Shown here in pieces: positions 32,571 to 44,941 of a stretch of 64,000 nt of DNA; the first letter of the stretch is position 1, and every line of letters begins with the position of its first letter. The notes beneath the pieces were generated by a model. The model did no database searches. It saw only the letters and a list, made by a program, of their open reading frames with translations, and had not been told where the DNA came from. The translations under genes were made by a program, and so were the position numbers. Source of the DNA: Azolla caroliniana (taxonomy: Eukaryota; Polypodiophyta); assembly GCA_043228905.1 (NCBI GenBank), contig JBHGNT010000005.1, forward strand, positions 8,804,001 through 8,868,000. The letters run 5' to 3'.

Positions 32571-32969
32571 TGTCTACGGAAGACACTTCACCAAAGGGGT
32601 GTTACGGCAAGAGGATTAGGCTCAACGATTAATCCGACTTAATTAGGTTACTTAGCAAGATCGTCCTTAATAATCACACGCGTAAGATATAACAATGAAT
32701 GCAGAACGGCAATTAACACAGAGAGATAAAAACACTAAGCTTTATTAATTATCCACTGCTCATTACATTGTATCCGGGCCTTTAAATAGGTTTCCGGTTC
32801 GTAGTACAAAACGGTGCCATCCGCACCTGTTCAGGATCGGTCCGGATCCGGAACGGCATACCGATTTCGGTCCGTCCGTCCACACTAATAGCTTACTTAC
32901 AACCATTCCTTAATAATTAAATAACTCCTTCGTTTCACACTCTGGACTCCTTTGCCGGCCGGTAACACA
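32571..32969 (-). mobile_element. Gypsy-3 3' LTR (399 bp)
   Basis: On the minus strand it starts TGTGTTACCGGCC and ends CCGTAGACA. It carries TATTTAAAGGCCC (about 32785) and AATTAATAAAGC (about 32745), plausible TATA and polyadenylation signals. The left boundary is inferred from the CA end. Confidence 0.65.
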
Positions 32970-33022
32970 TGGCACGCCCGTGGGACAGTACCTTATACGT
33001 CGAATCCACCATCCGCCCCTTG

Positions 33023-33088
33023 CTATTCTTCGTTCAAAATATCCAGAATGCTTTGTTCAAGAGTCTCCACAGGTTCATCTGGAATTGG

Positions 33089-33119
<31 letters not shown>

Positions 33120-36067
33120 GGTTGCTGCTGCTGCTGTTGCTGCTCCGTTGATGGCTGTTGCGACTGGTCCGTTGGTGGCTGTTGCGGCTGCTCCTCCGTT
33201 TGTTGCTCTGACACCAGCGTTTCCATCGTTGCTCCCTCCGTCGTAGTGGTCTCCGGTTGACTGGTTCCGGCCTGGCCCTCGTCCGACAACGGTTCCTCAT
33301 CACTAAGGTTAACCGTTGCCGCTTCCCGTGCTTTTTATTCCCGAACCCAGGACCGCTCGTAGCTCTCAAACTGGATTTGAGCGTCCAGCCTATCATCGTC
33401 TAGCTAAGCTACGAGTTGCTGGACCTGCATCAGTTGTTCATCCGCCAGGACTTGGAAGTCTTCGGCCAGCTCGTCCTGTATGGCGGTGAAGTCCTCGGAA
33501 GTTAACGTGTAACAATCATCTCCTTCCTTCCGCCAGTTTTCCACGTCTGCCCGTAGCAATTGGAGTTCCGCCGTATTTTGTGCCCACTTTGTCCACCATC
33601 TTACAGAGCTTTCGTCAATCAAGCGTTTTGTCTGATTCAGCCATGCCCGGAGGATGCACTGAATCCGGCCCGTTCCCATCTGCGATTTGATCTCTGCAGC
33701 TTGCCGTTCCTCCTTCAATTGCTTGATGATTTTGACGTTGTCGTCTGCCTGCTCCTTGTAATGCGTCAATTGCCCTTGATATGTGTTTTGTAATTTTTGC
33801 AATACCGTTGACACTCTCTCCCTTTCTTCCTGCTGCTGCCTCTGGAGCTCCATCCGGACCTTCTCCGCCTTGTCCAACCGTCTTGTATTTTCCGCTCGTT
33901 CGTCAGCGAGCGCCGTCGCGGCCTGATCAACTTCCTATCGGAGCTCGGTCATCCGTTCCTTATGCTTCGTTTCCAGCCGTTTGTAGTCCCGGTGTAGGTG
34001 CTCAAAATCATCTATCTTTTGCTTGAGCCGTACATTGATCTGTTGACGGGCCCGGTCCTCGCGGTCCTTCTGCTGGCGGAGCTCCTCCTTTAGCCATTCA
34101 ATTTCCGTTTCCGCCGTCTTCCGCAGCTTGTCCTTTTCCTGCAGCACTTTGTCTTTTTCCTCCCTTAGCCGGTCATACGCTTGATGGCCTTTCCGGAGGC
34201 TCTCCTCTGCTCGGCGGAGGTTCTCAGCAGTCTTCTTTAATTCTGCTTCGGCCGCTGTCTTCAATTCCCGTTCGCGGCTCCTTAGCGCTTCTTGTGCGAC
34301 AAGTTCATCTCTCAATTCCGCAAGCTCCTGGGCTTGCGCCGCATCTCTCTCTAGAACGGTTTCCGTTGTCGGGGTCTTATTAGTATGTACAGGTTGGTCT
34401 GTTTCTTTATTCTATACACTTACCGGAGTCACCGGTGCTTGGATCTGTGTTGCCATTAAGGCCATTTTGGCCATTTCTGCCATGACCTGATCCAAGTCTT
34501 TTTCAAGGCACCAGATTCTAGACCGGGCCGTCTCTAGTTGTTCGGTTGTGACAAGCAACCGTTCACTTTGCGCTCTTTCTTCCACCTCAATATACCCCAC
34601 TGCTCCGGCAATCTGTTCGCCTATCGACCGGAGCCACAGGCTACCCGTGCATTGTTGTTGCGCTCGCACGGAGGTTTGACGGATGGGCTTGCTTGTGGGT
34701 GGGTGGTCCCGCCTGATTGCGCCGAGTTGCAATTCCGTTTCTGCCTATGGACCACCCTGTTGTCCTGGTTCCCCTTGTGCTTCTTCTTGGTTGGCCGAGG
34801 GAGGCTGCATTGACCTTTTCGGCTCTGGCGGAACAGGACTTGCCGGTGCTGCCGGTGCTGCAGGGGTTTCTGATTCTGGTGCCATGCGCACCGGTTCCGG
34901 TTCCTCCCTTGGCGTGGAACTCTCAGTATGGGGAGCCGGTGTTCCCTCCGTCTGAGGGTCCGAACGTTTCCCGGCTGCCTCAACGGTCCTTGCCGACGAC
35001 CGTCGCTGGAGGTGCTCCGTGGGCTCCTCCTCTATGTCCTCTTCCTGAGTCCCGGCATTGATTTTCGCCGCCAAGGGGTCCGCTTCTCTATTCACCGGTC
35101 GGCGGAGTGTAATCTTTACGGGCCGTACCGGTGGTTCCTCCTGCGCATCCGTTGGCCGCTTCCGGTTGGCGCTCTCCTTTCTCGCCTGTTCTGTGTCCGC
35201 CGCCTTCCCCTTAGTGGCCATAGACGCCAACAGCTATTGTCTTTTGGAAGCAGTCTTTGGGGTGCCATCCGCCACTCTTCCCCGCTTCTTGGGTTGGACG
35301 GGCTCTACGGGTGGCGCAAGCAAGGTGAGCCACTGCGTTACTACGTGCCATATCTTCCGTTTGTCTCGGCCTTCTTTGCCGTCTTTTCCTCTAACGATCT
35401 CGATCGCCGCACACAAACCGTCTGCGATCAATATCGGCCAATCCACCTTGATCCCTTCATAGGTGGCGATGATCATCCCTGCCCGGTTCTGCGGCATGAC
35501 AGGGGGTCTAGGGTACACATGGCCGTATTCGTGGAGCACACGGGCAATCTCGCAGAACAGCATATCTCCGCCGCCCTGTGTCCGGTAGCCCTTACTGGCC
35601 AGGGAGTACTCACCAAAATACTTGATGAGTTGCTCCGAGGTCGGATTGTCGATCGTGAATATGCCTCCCTCGGGAAGGCATGTTAATGCACGGATCGCCT
35701 CCTCCGTTATGACCTCTGTGTCGATTTCTTTGATCACCTTGTCGGCTTCTTTGTGTGGCGGTGCCTCCATAATCGTCAAGAAGCCCTCGAGCCCGTCTTG
35801 CTTTAGCCATTTCTTGGTGGCTTCCGACAGCGTTTGCGGGTCCATGTCTGTGTCGAGGTCGGATTGTGGTGGCGAGGTTGGATGGTGATGAGAGTGAGAG
35901 TGAGAGAGAGAGAGTTCAGAAAGCGGGGGTTCTCTGTGCGTAGGTTCTCGTCTGATGATCTCCCAACGCCTTGGTGCTTCTGTGCTCCTGGGTTCGCGAA
36001 AGTAGAGGGTCTCCATGCGCAGTGGTTTTTCTCTGTGCATTCTGGCGCCTTTTTTGAGCGTGTGCAC
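33023..36067 (-). pseudogene. Gypsy-3 third frame: globular N-terminus, long coiled coil, Gln-rich tail (about 1,015 codons, six stops)
   Basis: One continuous frame, broken only by TAG at 35234, 34745, 34412, 33935 and 33404 and TAA at 33335. A likely start is the Met of MDPQTLSEATKKW (about 35843), since upstream codons come from a GA microsatellite. The next 200 residues look globular (KYFGEYSLASKGYRTQGGGD, GMIIATYEGIKVDWP); then a P/E-rich linker; then about 300 residues of heptad-like coiled coil (LREEKDKVLQEKDKLRKTAE, IDDFEHLHRDYKRLETKHKE); then a Gln-rich end. No zinc finger, protease or membrane segment is seen. It may be a structural protein or an unrelated captured gene. I do not recognise the family. 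Confidence 0.65.
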
Positions 36068-36200
36068 GTCGTGTCCTAAATTAGCATTATGTCCTGTGGT
36101 GGCGCTTAAATGCCCACTACGTACCTTTTTGCTCCTCGCTCTCTCGTCCGTTCATACCTCGCTTTTGCATGATTACTTCACTTTTTAATGTAATGTGAGG

Positions 36201-39200
36201 TTACTTGTCCGTTGGTCCTATCGGACCCTTACCGGCCTCATTACGGTTTGCCATCTCCTCATTCTCCCCAGTTACCGGCTTGCCGTCTCCTCCGTCTTGG
36301 TGGTTGCCGTTTCCCTCACAGGTTGTCGTTTCCGCACCGGTTCCCAATCCGGTGTCGTTCCTTTGCTCAAATGGGTTCTTGGGCATCGGTCCTCTATATG
36401 GCTTCAATCTAAATCCGTTGACCCATTTTCCTAGCACTTCGCCGGCAAGTGTCCCTAACTGGTAGGACCCATTATACTCATGTGTCAGCCAATACGGGCC
36501 GGTCCATCTAAACCGTAGTTTACCCGGCATCTTGCCCATCCGGGTCTGAAATACTAACACCGGCTTGCCGATTTCGAACATTTTTTCATTTCCTTTCCTG
36601 TGTCGGTCGACAAATGCTTTCCGTCGTCGTTGTTCCAATTCTAAGTGCAAGATGCTTGCCAGTCATTGTTCCTCGAGTTCACACAGCGTTGTTAACCGTA
36701 TTGCCTCCGACTCCTTCTCGTTCAGCCGTTCCCGTAGCTGGATCCGTAAGCTTGGTACTTGGAATTCCACCGGCATGACCGCCTCTAGTCCGAACGCTAA
36801 CCGGAACGGTGTTGTTCGGATGCTTGTTTTGTATGTTGTCCGGTATGCCCAAAGCGTGCTATGTAGCTTGGTATCCCAATCCATTCGGTTTTCGTTGACG
36901 ATCTTCCGGAGGATATTCTAGAGCGTTTTGTTCGTCGACTCAGCTAACCCGTTTGCTTGCGGATAGTACGGTGTGCTCCATTTATGGACAACGGCATAGA
37001 ATGTCGTCAGGCTTTCAACTACTTGGCCGAGAAAGTGCCCCCCTTGGTCACTTATTAATTCGATTGGGCATCCGTAACGACACCAGATTTATTCGTATAG
37101 AAATTTTGCCATTGACGCAGCGGTGTTGTCTCTTAAGGCTTTGGCCTCCACCCATTTCGTGCAATAATCCGTCGCGACGATGACGTACCGATTACCTGTT
37201 CTCATTGCCGGTGGTTTGAACGGTCTAACAAAGTCCAGCCCCCACTTCTGGAATGGTTCGAGTGGTAGTACAGGCTGGTGTGGCATCCGAGCTTGCTCCG
37301 TTGGCTGGCCCATTCGCTGGCATAGGTCACATTCTTTTGTGTACCGTACAGCATCTCTTAATGTAGTTGGCCACCATAGGCCACTTTGCCATATTTTCCT
37401 GGCCATCGCATCTCCGGCATAGTGACCTCCGGCAACTCCGCAGTGGGCTTCCCTCAGTATGAGGTCCTTTTCATCGTTACACACAGCCCGTCTCCATATG
37501 CCGTCCGCGCCCTTGTGGTAAAGTGTATCTCCCAGTAAGCAGAAATGTCGGCTTTGCACCGTGAGGCGTTTCCTTTCGTCCTGGTTCATCTCCTCCGGAG
37601 GCAGTCCTGTGCTCAGAAACTGGTGCATATTTGTGAGCCACTTGTCTTCCTGTGCCACCGTCTCATCTGCTGCCATTTTCGTAGTGACTCGAAACAGCTC
37701 CGCATCTGGAAACTCGTCCGCTACTCCGTCGCCCGTCTCTCCGGACTCTAGACGACTTAAATAATCCGCTACGGCATGCTGTATACCTGGTCGGTGGAAT
37801 ATTTCGAACTCGAATTCCTGTAACAATAAGGTCCACCGGGCCAACTTACCGGTGAGTGACGCCTTGGACACCAGGTAGAGGAGTGTCGAATGATCTACAT
37901 GGAAGGAAAACTTCCTTCCCAATAAATAATGCCGAAACTTTGTCACACTGTAGATCATCCCTAGAGCTTCCCGTTCCGTGGTAGAGTAGTTCCGTTCCGC
38001 TTGGGATAGCTTTCGGCTGGCATAGTACACTAGCCGGTACCACTTTGGCTCCGTAAGCTGCATCAGTGCGCTTCCGATTGCGATGTCAGAGGCGTCCACG
38101 AACACATGAAATTCTTTACTCCAATCAGGAGGCTGCACTACCGGTGCTTGCGACAATAGTACCTTGAGGGCCCTATACGCCCTATCCTCGGTGTCGGTCC
38201 ACTGGAATGGTGTTCGATGTACCGCGGCATGCAACGGTGTAGCCAGGTCGGCCAAGTATCGGAGCATCTGGCTGTGCCACCGGATCTGGCCTAAGAACCG
38301 GCTCAATGCCTTTGCCATTGCCGGCGCCGGTGCTTCTAATATGGCTTTCACTTTGTTTGGGTCGACTGCAATGCCTTCCTTGCTCACAATATGTCCTAGT
38401 AGGGTTCCACTGGACATGCCAAATACACACTTCGCCGGATTCAAGCTTAGCCGGTACGCTCTACACTTTTCTAGACAAAGACGGAGGTGCTGCAAATGAT
38501 CCTCTTCCTGGCTATAGACGGCGAAATCGTCAAGGAAAACCTGCATAAAAGCCGGGATATATTCACCAAAGATTTCCATGATGATTCGTTGGAATGTTGT
38601 CGGTGCCGTTTTGAGTCCGAACATCATCACCACGGCCACAAACACCCCCCATTCGGTGACGAAAGCCGTTTTCTCTTGGTCGTCGGGGTGCATCCGGATC
38701 TTATTATACCCGCTGAATCCGTCTAGAAAGCTATAGACCTCATGGCCGACGACGGCATCAACCACTCCATCTGTGAACGGAAGTGGAAACGCATCCGTTA
38801 CCGTAGCTGCATTGAGTTTCCGGTAGTCCACACAAAGTCGAATTTTTCCGTTCTTCTTCGGTACGACTACGATCGGGCTCAGCCATGTCGCTTTCTTTAC
38901 CGGATGGATAAAGCCAACTCTTAGCAGTTTGTTGATTTCCTCCTTGACTTTGGCGGCATAATTGGGATTTATCCGGTACAGTCTTTGTGCCACTGGTTTT
39001 GCATCCTTGCTCAAGTGAATCTGATGTTGGTATAACTCAGGGTCGAGCCCTCGCATGTCTTCGTATGACCAGGCAAACACATCGCGAAATTCCGTGAGAA
39101 GTGTGATCATCGTCGTTTTGTCTTCGGACTTCATCTCCTTGGCGATGTGCACCGGTTTTGCTTCGTCCGTGGTCCCTAGGTTCACCTCTTCAAGTTGTGA

Positions 39201-39707
39201 TGCTTTTACGCGCTGTGAAACGACCATTTCCCATTCCAACGCTTCATGCGCTTGCCGTAACTCTCAGATTGCGTCCTTATCCGGTTCTGCTTCAGTCTCT
39301 TCCGGCTGCGGTAAGTATGGTGCTACTGCTTCGGCAATGTCAATTTCGAAGAGGGGTACGATCTTTGGGTTTTCCTGCAAGTACTGAGCTTCTTCTTCGT
39401 CAACTAACCCTTCTAGCATGTTGACGCACTCTGCATACAACGGTGTACATTCCTTGCCAGTGCTCGTCCTTGGCTGTGTTGGTACCCATACCTTGGCTTT
39501 TCCTCGTCGAAAGGTAATTATAATTTTCCTCCAATTCTGTTTGATATGTGCCGTTTTCATATGCGCCTTGTGCCTGTAATTGTATGCGCTACTGCCGAGA
39601 TGTGAAATGTATGACCGCCAACGGTGACTTCTAATTTTCGTATTAATCCTGTCGGCCGCACTGAGCTTGTATCGGCCATCCGTAACCAGAACGGACACGG
39701 CTCCCAC
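36201..39707 (-). pseudogene. Gypsy-3 pol: RT, RNase H and integrase with scattered stops
   Basis: One frame with TGA at 39264, TAA at 37089, TAG near 36918 and TGA at 36663; ends TAA at 36201. [51 protein letters not shown] and FLDDFAVYS (near 38530). RNase [31 protein letters not shown] and [13 protein letters not shown]. Integrase: HHCC ([11 protein letters not shown] ... CDLCQRMG), [18 protein letters not shown] and YPQANGLAEST supplying D, D and E, then a chromo-less C-terminus (FRWTGPYWLTHEYNGSYQL). All core motifs survive, so decay looks recent and made of point changes. Confidence 0.85.
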
Positions 39708-40190
39708 TCGTGGATTCCCAGGGCATCACACGTCCGGAGGCTTATTACATTCACACCGAAGCCTCCGTCTATAACTATGCCGGGGAGTTCTTTCCCTTTT
39801 ACAATGGCAGTGATTACCGGACTGTTGGTGTCCACCACCGTTGGTCCCTCCTCCAGATTCGAGAAGAGTACCCGGGGGAGTGCTCCCGGTCGTAATGTTC
39901 ATATCGTCTATTGTAATCCCGGTACCGATCATATCTATCGTACCGGTCGTAGTTATCCCGCCGATCATCGTACCGGACATCATTCTCTCGTCGATCGCCA
40001 TACCGGACATCTTGTGCCGGGCGGTATCTGTCCATTCGCCGCCAGCGTTCCTCTTCTTCATCCCGGCTGCTGCGTGGCTCTATTTGTCGGACGGGCGGTG
40101 CTTGCCGATTCAATAGATTATACTCACACCTATCCGTCGTATGGCCCTTGGATTGACAGATTACACATTACGTCCTCATAGTGCATTCTA
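39557..40190 (-). pseudogene. Gypsy-3 gag C-terminus and protease
   Basis: A CCHC knuckle, CVICQSKGHTTDRC, lies at about 40160-40119, followed by a D/R/Y-rich tract (YDRYDRYDRYRDYNRRYEHY). Protease: ELPGIVIDGGFGVNVIS (D-G-G at the active site) and a beta-rich stretch. Near 39575 a deletion removes the expected 'LLLGRPWL' region and shifts the frame into the pol reading frame (KTAHIKQNWRKIIITFRRGK). Confidence 0.7.
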
Positions 40191-40207
40191 GTGCCGAGTG
40201 TTCTCAA

Positions 40208-40402
40208 TAGGCTTACTTTATATGAACTTAGGGCTATTTACAAATATAGCCTCAATAGGCTTACTCAAAACATATTTACAGATGTGTCTTCTCTTCCGGT
40301 TCTCACTGGATCTCTTCCGGTTCTCACCGGATCTCTTCCGGCTCTTACCGGGTCCTCTTTATTCATCACCGGATCCCATCCGAAGAGACCGATTTCCCAA
40401 CA
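40208..40402 (-). mobile_element. Truncated 3' LTR of Copia-2
   Basis: On the minus strand it starts TGTTGGGAAATCGG and matches the first part of 44941-44740; U5 is absent. The repeat TTCTCACCGGATCTCTTCCGG is present in more copies than in the 5' LTR. Confidence 0.8.
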
Positions 40403-40412
40403 ATCTCCCCCT

Positions 40413-41703
40413 TCACTCCAGCATGGGATATCTTGTCAACCCGATCCACTTTTGGCACACGTCCAGCTTGTCAGTTGTCAGGACCTTGGTCAACATGTCC
40501 GACCCGTTCTCCTCCGTGTGGATCTTCGTCAGCACGAACTCTTGATCTTCTACTCTCTCCCGGATCCAATGGTACCTTCGTTGGATATGTTTTGTCCAGG
40601 AATGGTAGGCCGCGTTCTTTGCAAGGTGGATGGCACTTTGACTGTCACAATAGAGTCGGTATTCCTCCAGTTGGATCCCTAGCTCTCCAATGAAGTCCTT
40701 CATCCAGATTATCTCCTTGCTAGCTTCTATAGTTGCCATGTACTCCGCCTCCGTGGTTGACAAAGCAACTGTCTTCTTCAACCTCAACTGCCACGAAAAA
40801 ACTCCCCTTGCATAAGTCATGACATATCCAGATGTAGACCGGTTGGTATCCGCATTGGCCAACATATCTGAATCCGTGAATCCATCAAGTTGGGGATTAC
40901 TGGAGCCGAACTGGAGACACATACTCGAGGTGCCTTTCAGATACCGGAGTATCCACTTGACCACGTTCCAGTGCTCTTTTCCGGGATTGCTCATGAACCA
41001 GCTCACCACTCCGACTGCATATCCGATATCTGGCCGGGTCATATGGTATCTTCATCATATCCATCTTCTTCGGCTTTGTCCTCGGGCTTTGCTTTCCAAA
41101 CAATTTGCAATTTACCAGTTTCGCCTCCGACATGTTGAACCTTTGGAGTACCTTTGTCACGTACTTTTCCTGTGACAACCACAACAGCTTCTTTGACCGG
41201 TTCCGGATGATGTGTATTCCTAATATCTGTCTTGCCGGCCCCAAGTCTTTCATTGAGAAGGTCTGGTTCAGAGCCTTCTTCAGCATCCGTATCTTGACTT
41301 GGTCTCATTCGACGATCAGCATATCATCCACATATAGGAGGAGTATCAGGAAATCTCCTCCGTCAAATTTCTTCACAAACATGCAGTGATCGGCTTGCAT
41401 TTTGTGGTACTCTTGGTCGGTCATGAAGGAGTCGAACTTCCAGTACCATTGTTGGGGGGCTTGCTTCAGTCTGTATAGGCTCTTCTTCAGTCAGCACACC
41501 AGATGTTCCTTCCCTTTCTTCTCAAATCCTTCCGGTTGATGCATGTAGATTTCTTCTTCAAGGTCGCCATGTAGGAATGTCGTCTTGATGTCCAGTTGCT
41601 CTACCTTGAGGTCCATGCTTGCCGTTATGCCCAATACTGTCCAGATGGATGTCATCTTTACTACCGGGGCAAAGATCTCATCGAAGTCCACTCCTTTCTT
41701 CTG
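40413..41703 (-). pseudogene. Copia-2 RT (most) and RNase H
   Basis: RT: VDFDEIFAPVVKMTSI, KTTFLHGDLEEEIYMHQPEG, the LLYVDD-type active site near 41320, and FSMKDLGPARQILGIHIIR. RNase H: YAVGVVSWFMSNPGKEHW, LDGFTDSDMLANADTNRSTS, LSTTEAEYMATIEAS and YCDSQSAIHLAKNAAYHSW. A shift near 41050 and stops near 41305 and 41490 break the frame. Confidence 0.8.
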
Positions 41704-43035
41704 CTAGAAGCCCTTCACCAAGATTTGGGCCTTATACCTGGGTGGATTTCCGGCATCTCCTGGTTTCAACTTGTACACCCACTTGTTCCGGAGTGCTCTC
41801 TTCCCTTTCGACAACTCCGTCAGTTCATATGTGTGGCTCTCATGCAGGGAATCCATCTCATCTTGCATGGCACTCAACCACTTGCGGTTGTGGGTGTCTC
41901 TCTTTGCTTCTTCGAAGCTTTCTGCCTCCCCCTCATCGGTTAGCAACACATGCTTTGCATCAGGAAATCTCCAAGGGGCTCTTCTCTCTTGGAGAGGATA
42001 TCTCCGTCCTTGGTTTCTGACTGTCGGTTCCTCCGTTTGTTCCGAATCCGAATCCGATTCGGGATCTTGTCCGGTTCCGATGTCTTCTTCTTCTTCTTCT
42101 TCGGTCGGTTTGGTTTCTGGTCCATATCCGGTCGGTTCGTCGAGTGTCATCCGGTTACTAGCTAACATCTGGATTTCAACTGGGTAGATCCTTGTTTCCT
42201 CAGGCCGGTTTTCATTGGATGATCCAGAGTTGATCATCCTCTTCTCCGACTCCCAGTCAGCAATGGTCCTATCTTCCATGAAGACTATGTCCCGACTATA
42301 GAACACCTTCTTGTCGACCAAATCCCACACCCGGTAACCGAACTCATCGTCGTCGTATCCAAGAAATATGCATGGTCGGGACTTCGGATCCAGCTTTGCT
42401 CTCTTGTCCTTCACAACATGCACGTATGCGAGACACCCAAACACCTTCATATGCCAGTAGAACACGTCCTTACCGGTCCATACTCTTTGCGGTGTGTCTC
42501 CGTCCAAGGGTACTGAGGGTGATCTGTTTATCACATAGGTCGTCGTCGTCAGCGCCTCAGTCCAAAATGCCTTGGGTAACTTTGCATGTGCTAGCATGCT
42601 TCGGACTCTCTCCATTATGGTCCGGTTCATCCTTTCGGCCAGCCCGTTTAGTTCCGGTGTCTTCGGCACAGTAAACTCGAGCCGGATTCCCTTCGATCGA
42701 TAGTACTCCTCGAACTGCCCCCAGTATTCTCCTTTGTTGTCCGCTCGAACCGCCTTCAGCTTCTGGCCGGTTTCTCTTTCTACTCTCGTGTGGAGCTCCT
42801 TGAAGACAGATAACAACTGATCCTCCGTCTTCAATGGTGAGACCCACAGCTTCCGACTATGGTCATTTATGAACGTCACGAAGTACTGCGATCCGGCATG
42901 TGACTTTGTGTCCACTTGACACACATCGGTATGCACCAACTTCAGTGGTGCATTCCGTCTCATCAGTGGTCTTGACCAAAAGGAGGTTCGGTTTTGCTTG
43001 TCGGCCAAGCAATCGGTGCATTTCTCAAGTTGCAC
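41704..43035 (-). pseudogene. Copia-2 integrase and start of RT (443-codon open frame)
   Basis: GAG-pre-integrase end CTDCLADKQNRTSF, core LVHTDVCQVDTKSHAG (Asp), VRADNKGEYWGQFEEY (Asp) and VPKTPELNGLAERMNRTIME (Glu), then VFGCLAYVHV, IFLGYDDDEFGYRVWD, an acidic linker and the RT start RKWLSAMQDEMDSLHESHTY. All three catalytic acids are present. This copy is the reference for what Copia-1 has lost. It is bounded by stop codons on both sides. Confidence 0.85.
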
Positions 43036-43200
43036 GTCCTACACCGGAATGAGGTTGTCTTCGGCAAGCCTCTTCATCCCCTTCTCACTCATGTGACACA
43101 GTCTTTTGTGCCACAGCTCACCAGTAGTGTCAGATGCTACGTTCACTTCTTCCCGGCATATCCAGGCATTCATCAAGTATAGTGTGTTGATCTTCCAGGC

Positions 43201-44414
43201 TCAAGACACTATCAAGCTTCCCTTGCTGAACTTCATAACTCCGTTCTGCATGCTACCCGTGTATCCTTCATCACCTAGCCGACCGGCTGATATCAGGTTC
43301 AGTCGAAACTCCGGAACGTGTCGGAAATCCTTCAGCAGCAACTTGCATTCGGTTAATGTCGTCAACAACACATCTCCTATGCTGACAATTCGGCATGTGC
43401 CTTCATTCCCCATCCAGACACAACCATGATCACCGGCTATGTTGGATGAGAAGCATCTCCGGTCCGGTGTCAGGTGGAACGATGCTCCGGAATCAACAAC
43501 CCACGTTGTCCCGTCGCCGACAAGGTTTAACTCATTCTCTTCGGTAATGAGCATTAGTTCTTCTTCACTTGTCGCGATCGCCGACGTTCCCTTCCGATCC
43601 GGTCCGAACCGTTTCGGTCCGAACTCTTCTTTGAATCGGTAGTGTCAGTTTCTTTCTCCTTCCGGAAATGCCGGCAGTTCTTCTGGAAGTGTCTTGGCTT
43701 CCCGCAATAGAAGCATGTGGGCATCCCCCTTGACTTTGACCTCATCCCCAATTTATCCTAGTTTTGGGGACTCCGATACCGGCCTCTTCCCCAGTTGTGG
43801 TCATCTTACATGACCAAGGCCTTTGGATTGGTTCCAAACTTCCGGTCCTTCCGGCGAGCTTCTTCATCTAGCAAGCTTGATTTTACCCTTGCTAGGGACA
43901 ATTGTTTTCCTTCCGGCCCGGCATTGCCCAACGTGACAACTAACGTCTCCCAGCTATCCAGGAGGGAACCGAGCAGAAGCAATGTGAGTACCTCATTTGC
44001 AAGAGGTACTTCCAACGAGGTTGCTTGATGTATCAGCCCCTAGAAGGCATTCATGTTCTCCACCATATTGGAGCCGTCCTAGTACCAGAGCCTCACTAGC
44101 TTCCGGAATATTGAAACCCAATTTACGGCATTCTTGTTCTGGAACATGATGTCGATATTCTCCCAGAGTTCATGAGCCTTTCTCTCTTCATTGAAGTTGT
44201 TGTACATGTTCATGTCGATGAAGCACCGAATATATGTCGTAGTCTTCATGTGCATCACCTCCCACGTTGTGGCGTCGATCTTATCCGGTCTCTTGTCCCC
44301 AAACTGAACCGGCAACCAAAGATCTTTAACTACCAGCGTATCCCTCATCTTCGACTTCCACACTGAGTAGTTGGAGCCGGTGAGCTTGAACATGCCGCCG
44401 AACGATTCTTCCAT
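43201..44414 (-). pseudogene. Copia-2 gag and protease
   Basis: Gag begins MEESFGGMFKLTGSNYSVWK; knuckle CFYCGKPRHFQKNC (about 43720). Protease WVVDSGASFHLTPDRRC in the next frame (43554-43201), ending RHVPEFRLNLISAGRLGDEG. Gag and protease are in different frames, so at least one frameshift lies near 43560-43750, with other breaks at 44079 and 43806. Confidence 0.8.
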
Positions 44415-44443
44415 TTCTTGTGTTGTAGGCTCTGATACCAGAT

Positions 44444-44941
44444 TGTGAGGAATAGCGCGGAATATTGCTCGGCCACAACCGAGTCTTGAACACTTCGATG
44501 AGAATGGAGAACATAGAAATGGGAACTAGAGAGTGAACACAAGATGTTTATGTGGAAAACCCTAATAGGGAAAAAAACCACAGGAGCCCTCAAACTCCGA
44601 ACTATCACTATAAAGAGAAGGGGTACAATCAAAGACTCGTAGGCAACGACCTCGAGCTCGGTTTCTTCGCCAGGCGGCGGTTACAACAAAGTATCACTCT
44701 GTATCTCTCTCTCCCTCTCTCTGTCGCTCTCTATGTACAACAATATGACAATGACAACAACAACATTACAAAGTGATTGCCCTAACTCATATTTATACTT
44801 ATATGAACTTAGGGCTATTTACAAATATAGCCTCTATAGGCTTACTCAAAACATATTTACAGATATGTCTTCTCTTCCGGTTCTCACCGGGTCCTCTTTA
44901 TTCATCACCGGATCCCATCCAGAGAGACCGATTTCCCAACA
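44444..44941 (-). mobile_element. Copia-2 5' LTR (498 bp)
   Basis: On the minus strand: TGTTGGGAAATCGGTC ... ATATAAATATGAGTTAGGGC (TATA) ... a GA run, GAGGTCGTTGCC, CTCGGTTGTGGCCGAGC, end TATTCCTCACA. Confidence 0.8.

Larger units (their letters stand above)
32571..40207 (-). mobile_element. Gypsy-3: Ty3/gypsy element with an extra 3' frame; 5' end missing
   Basis: On the minus strand: gag end with zinc knuckle (40190-39840), protease (39838-39557), RT/RNase H/integrase (39239-36201), a third frame of about 1,015 codons (36067-33023), polypurine GGGGCGGATGG (about 33010-33022) and a 3' LTR (32969-32571). The 5' LTR and most of gag are lost at the junction with Copia-2. The frame downstream of integrase is in the 'env-like' position but has no membrane segment. 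Confidence 0.8.
40208..44941 (-). mobile_element. Copia-2: near-complete, inactive Ty1/copia element
   Basis: 5' LTR 44444-44941, primer site on the minus strand of 44429-44440 (TGGTATCAGAGC), gag-PR-INT-RT-RH in copia order, polypurine tract on the minus strand of 40403-40419, and a 3' LTR truncated to 40208-40402. It is closely related to Copia-1 in pol but has a different LTR. Several stops and frameshifts make it dead. Its truncated 3' LTR abuts the truncated gag of Gypsy-3, so one deletion probably removed both ends. Confidence 0.85.

Noticed and set aside
32952-33260. Poly-Cys and poly-Leu plus-strand frames
   Set aside because: Antisense of the CAG/CAA-rich Gln tail of the Gypsy-3 third frame.
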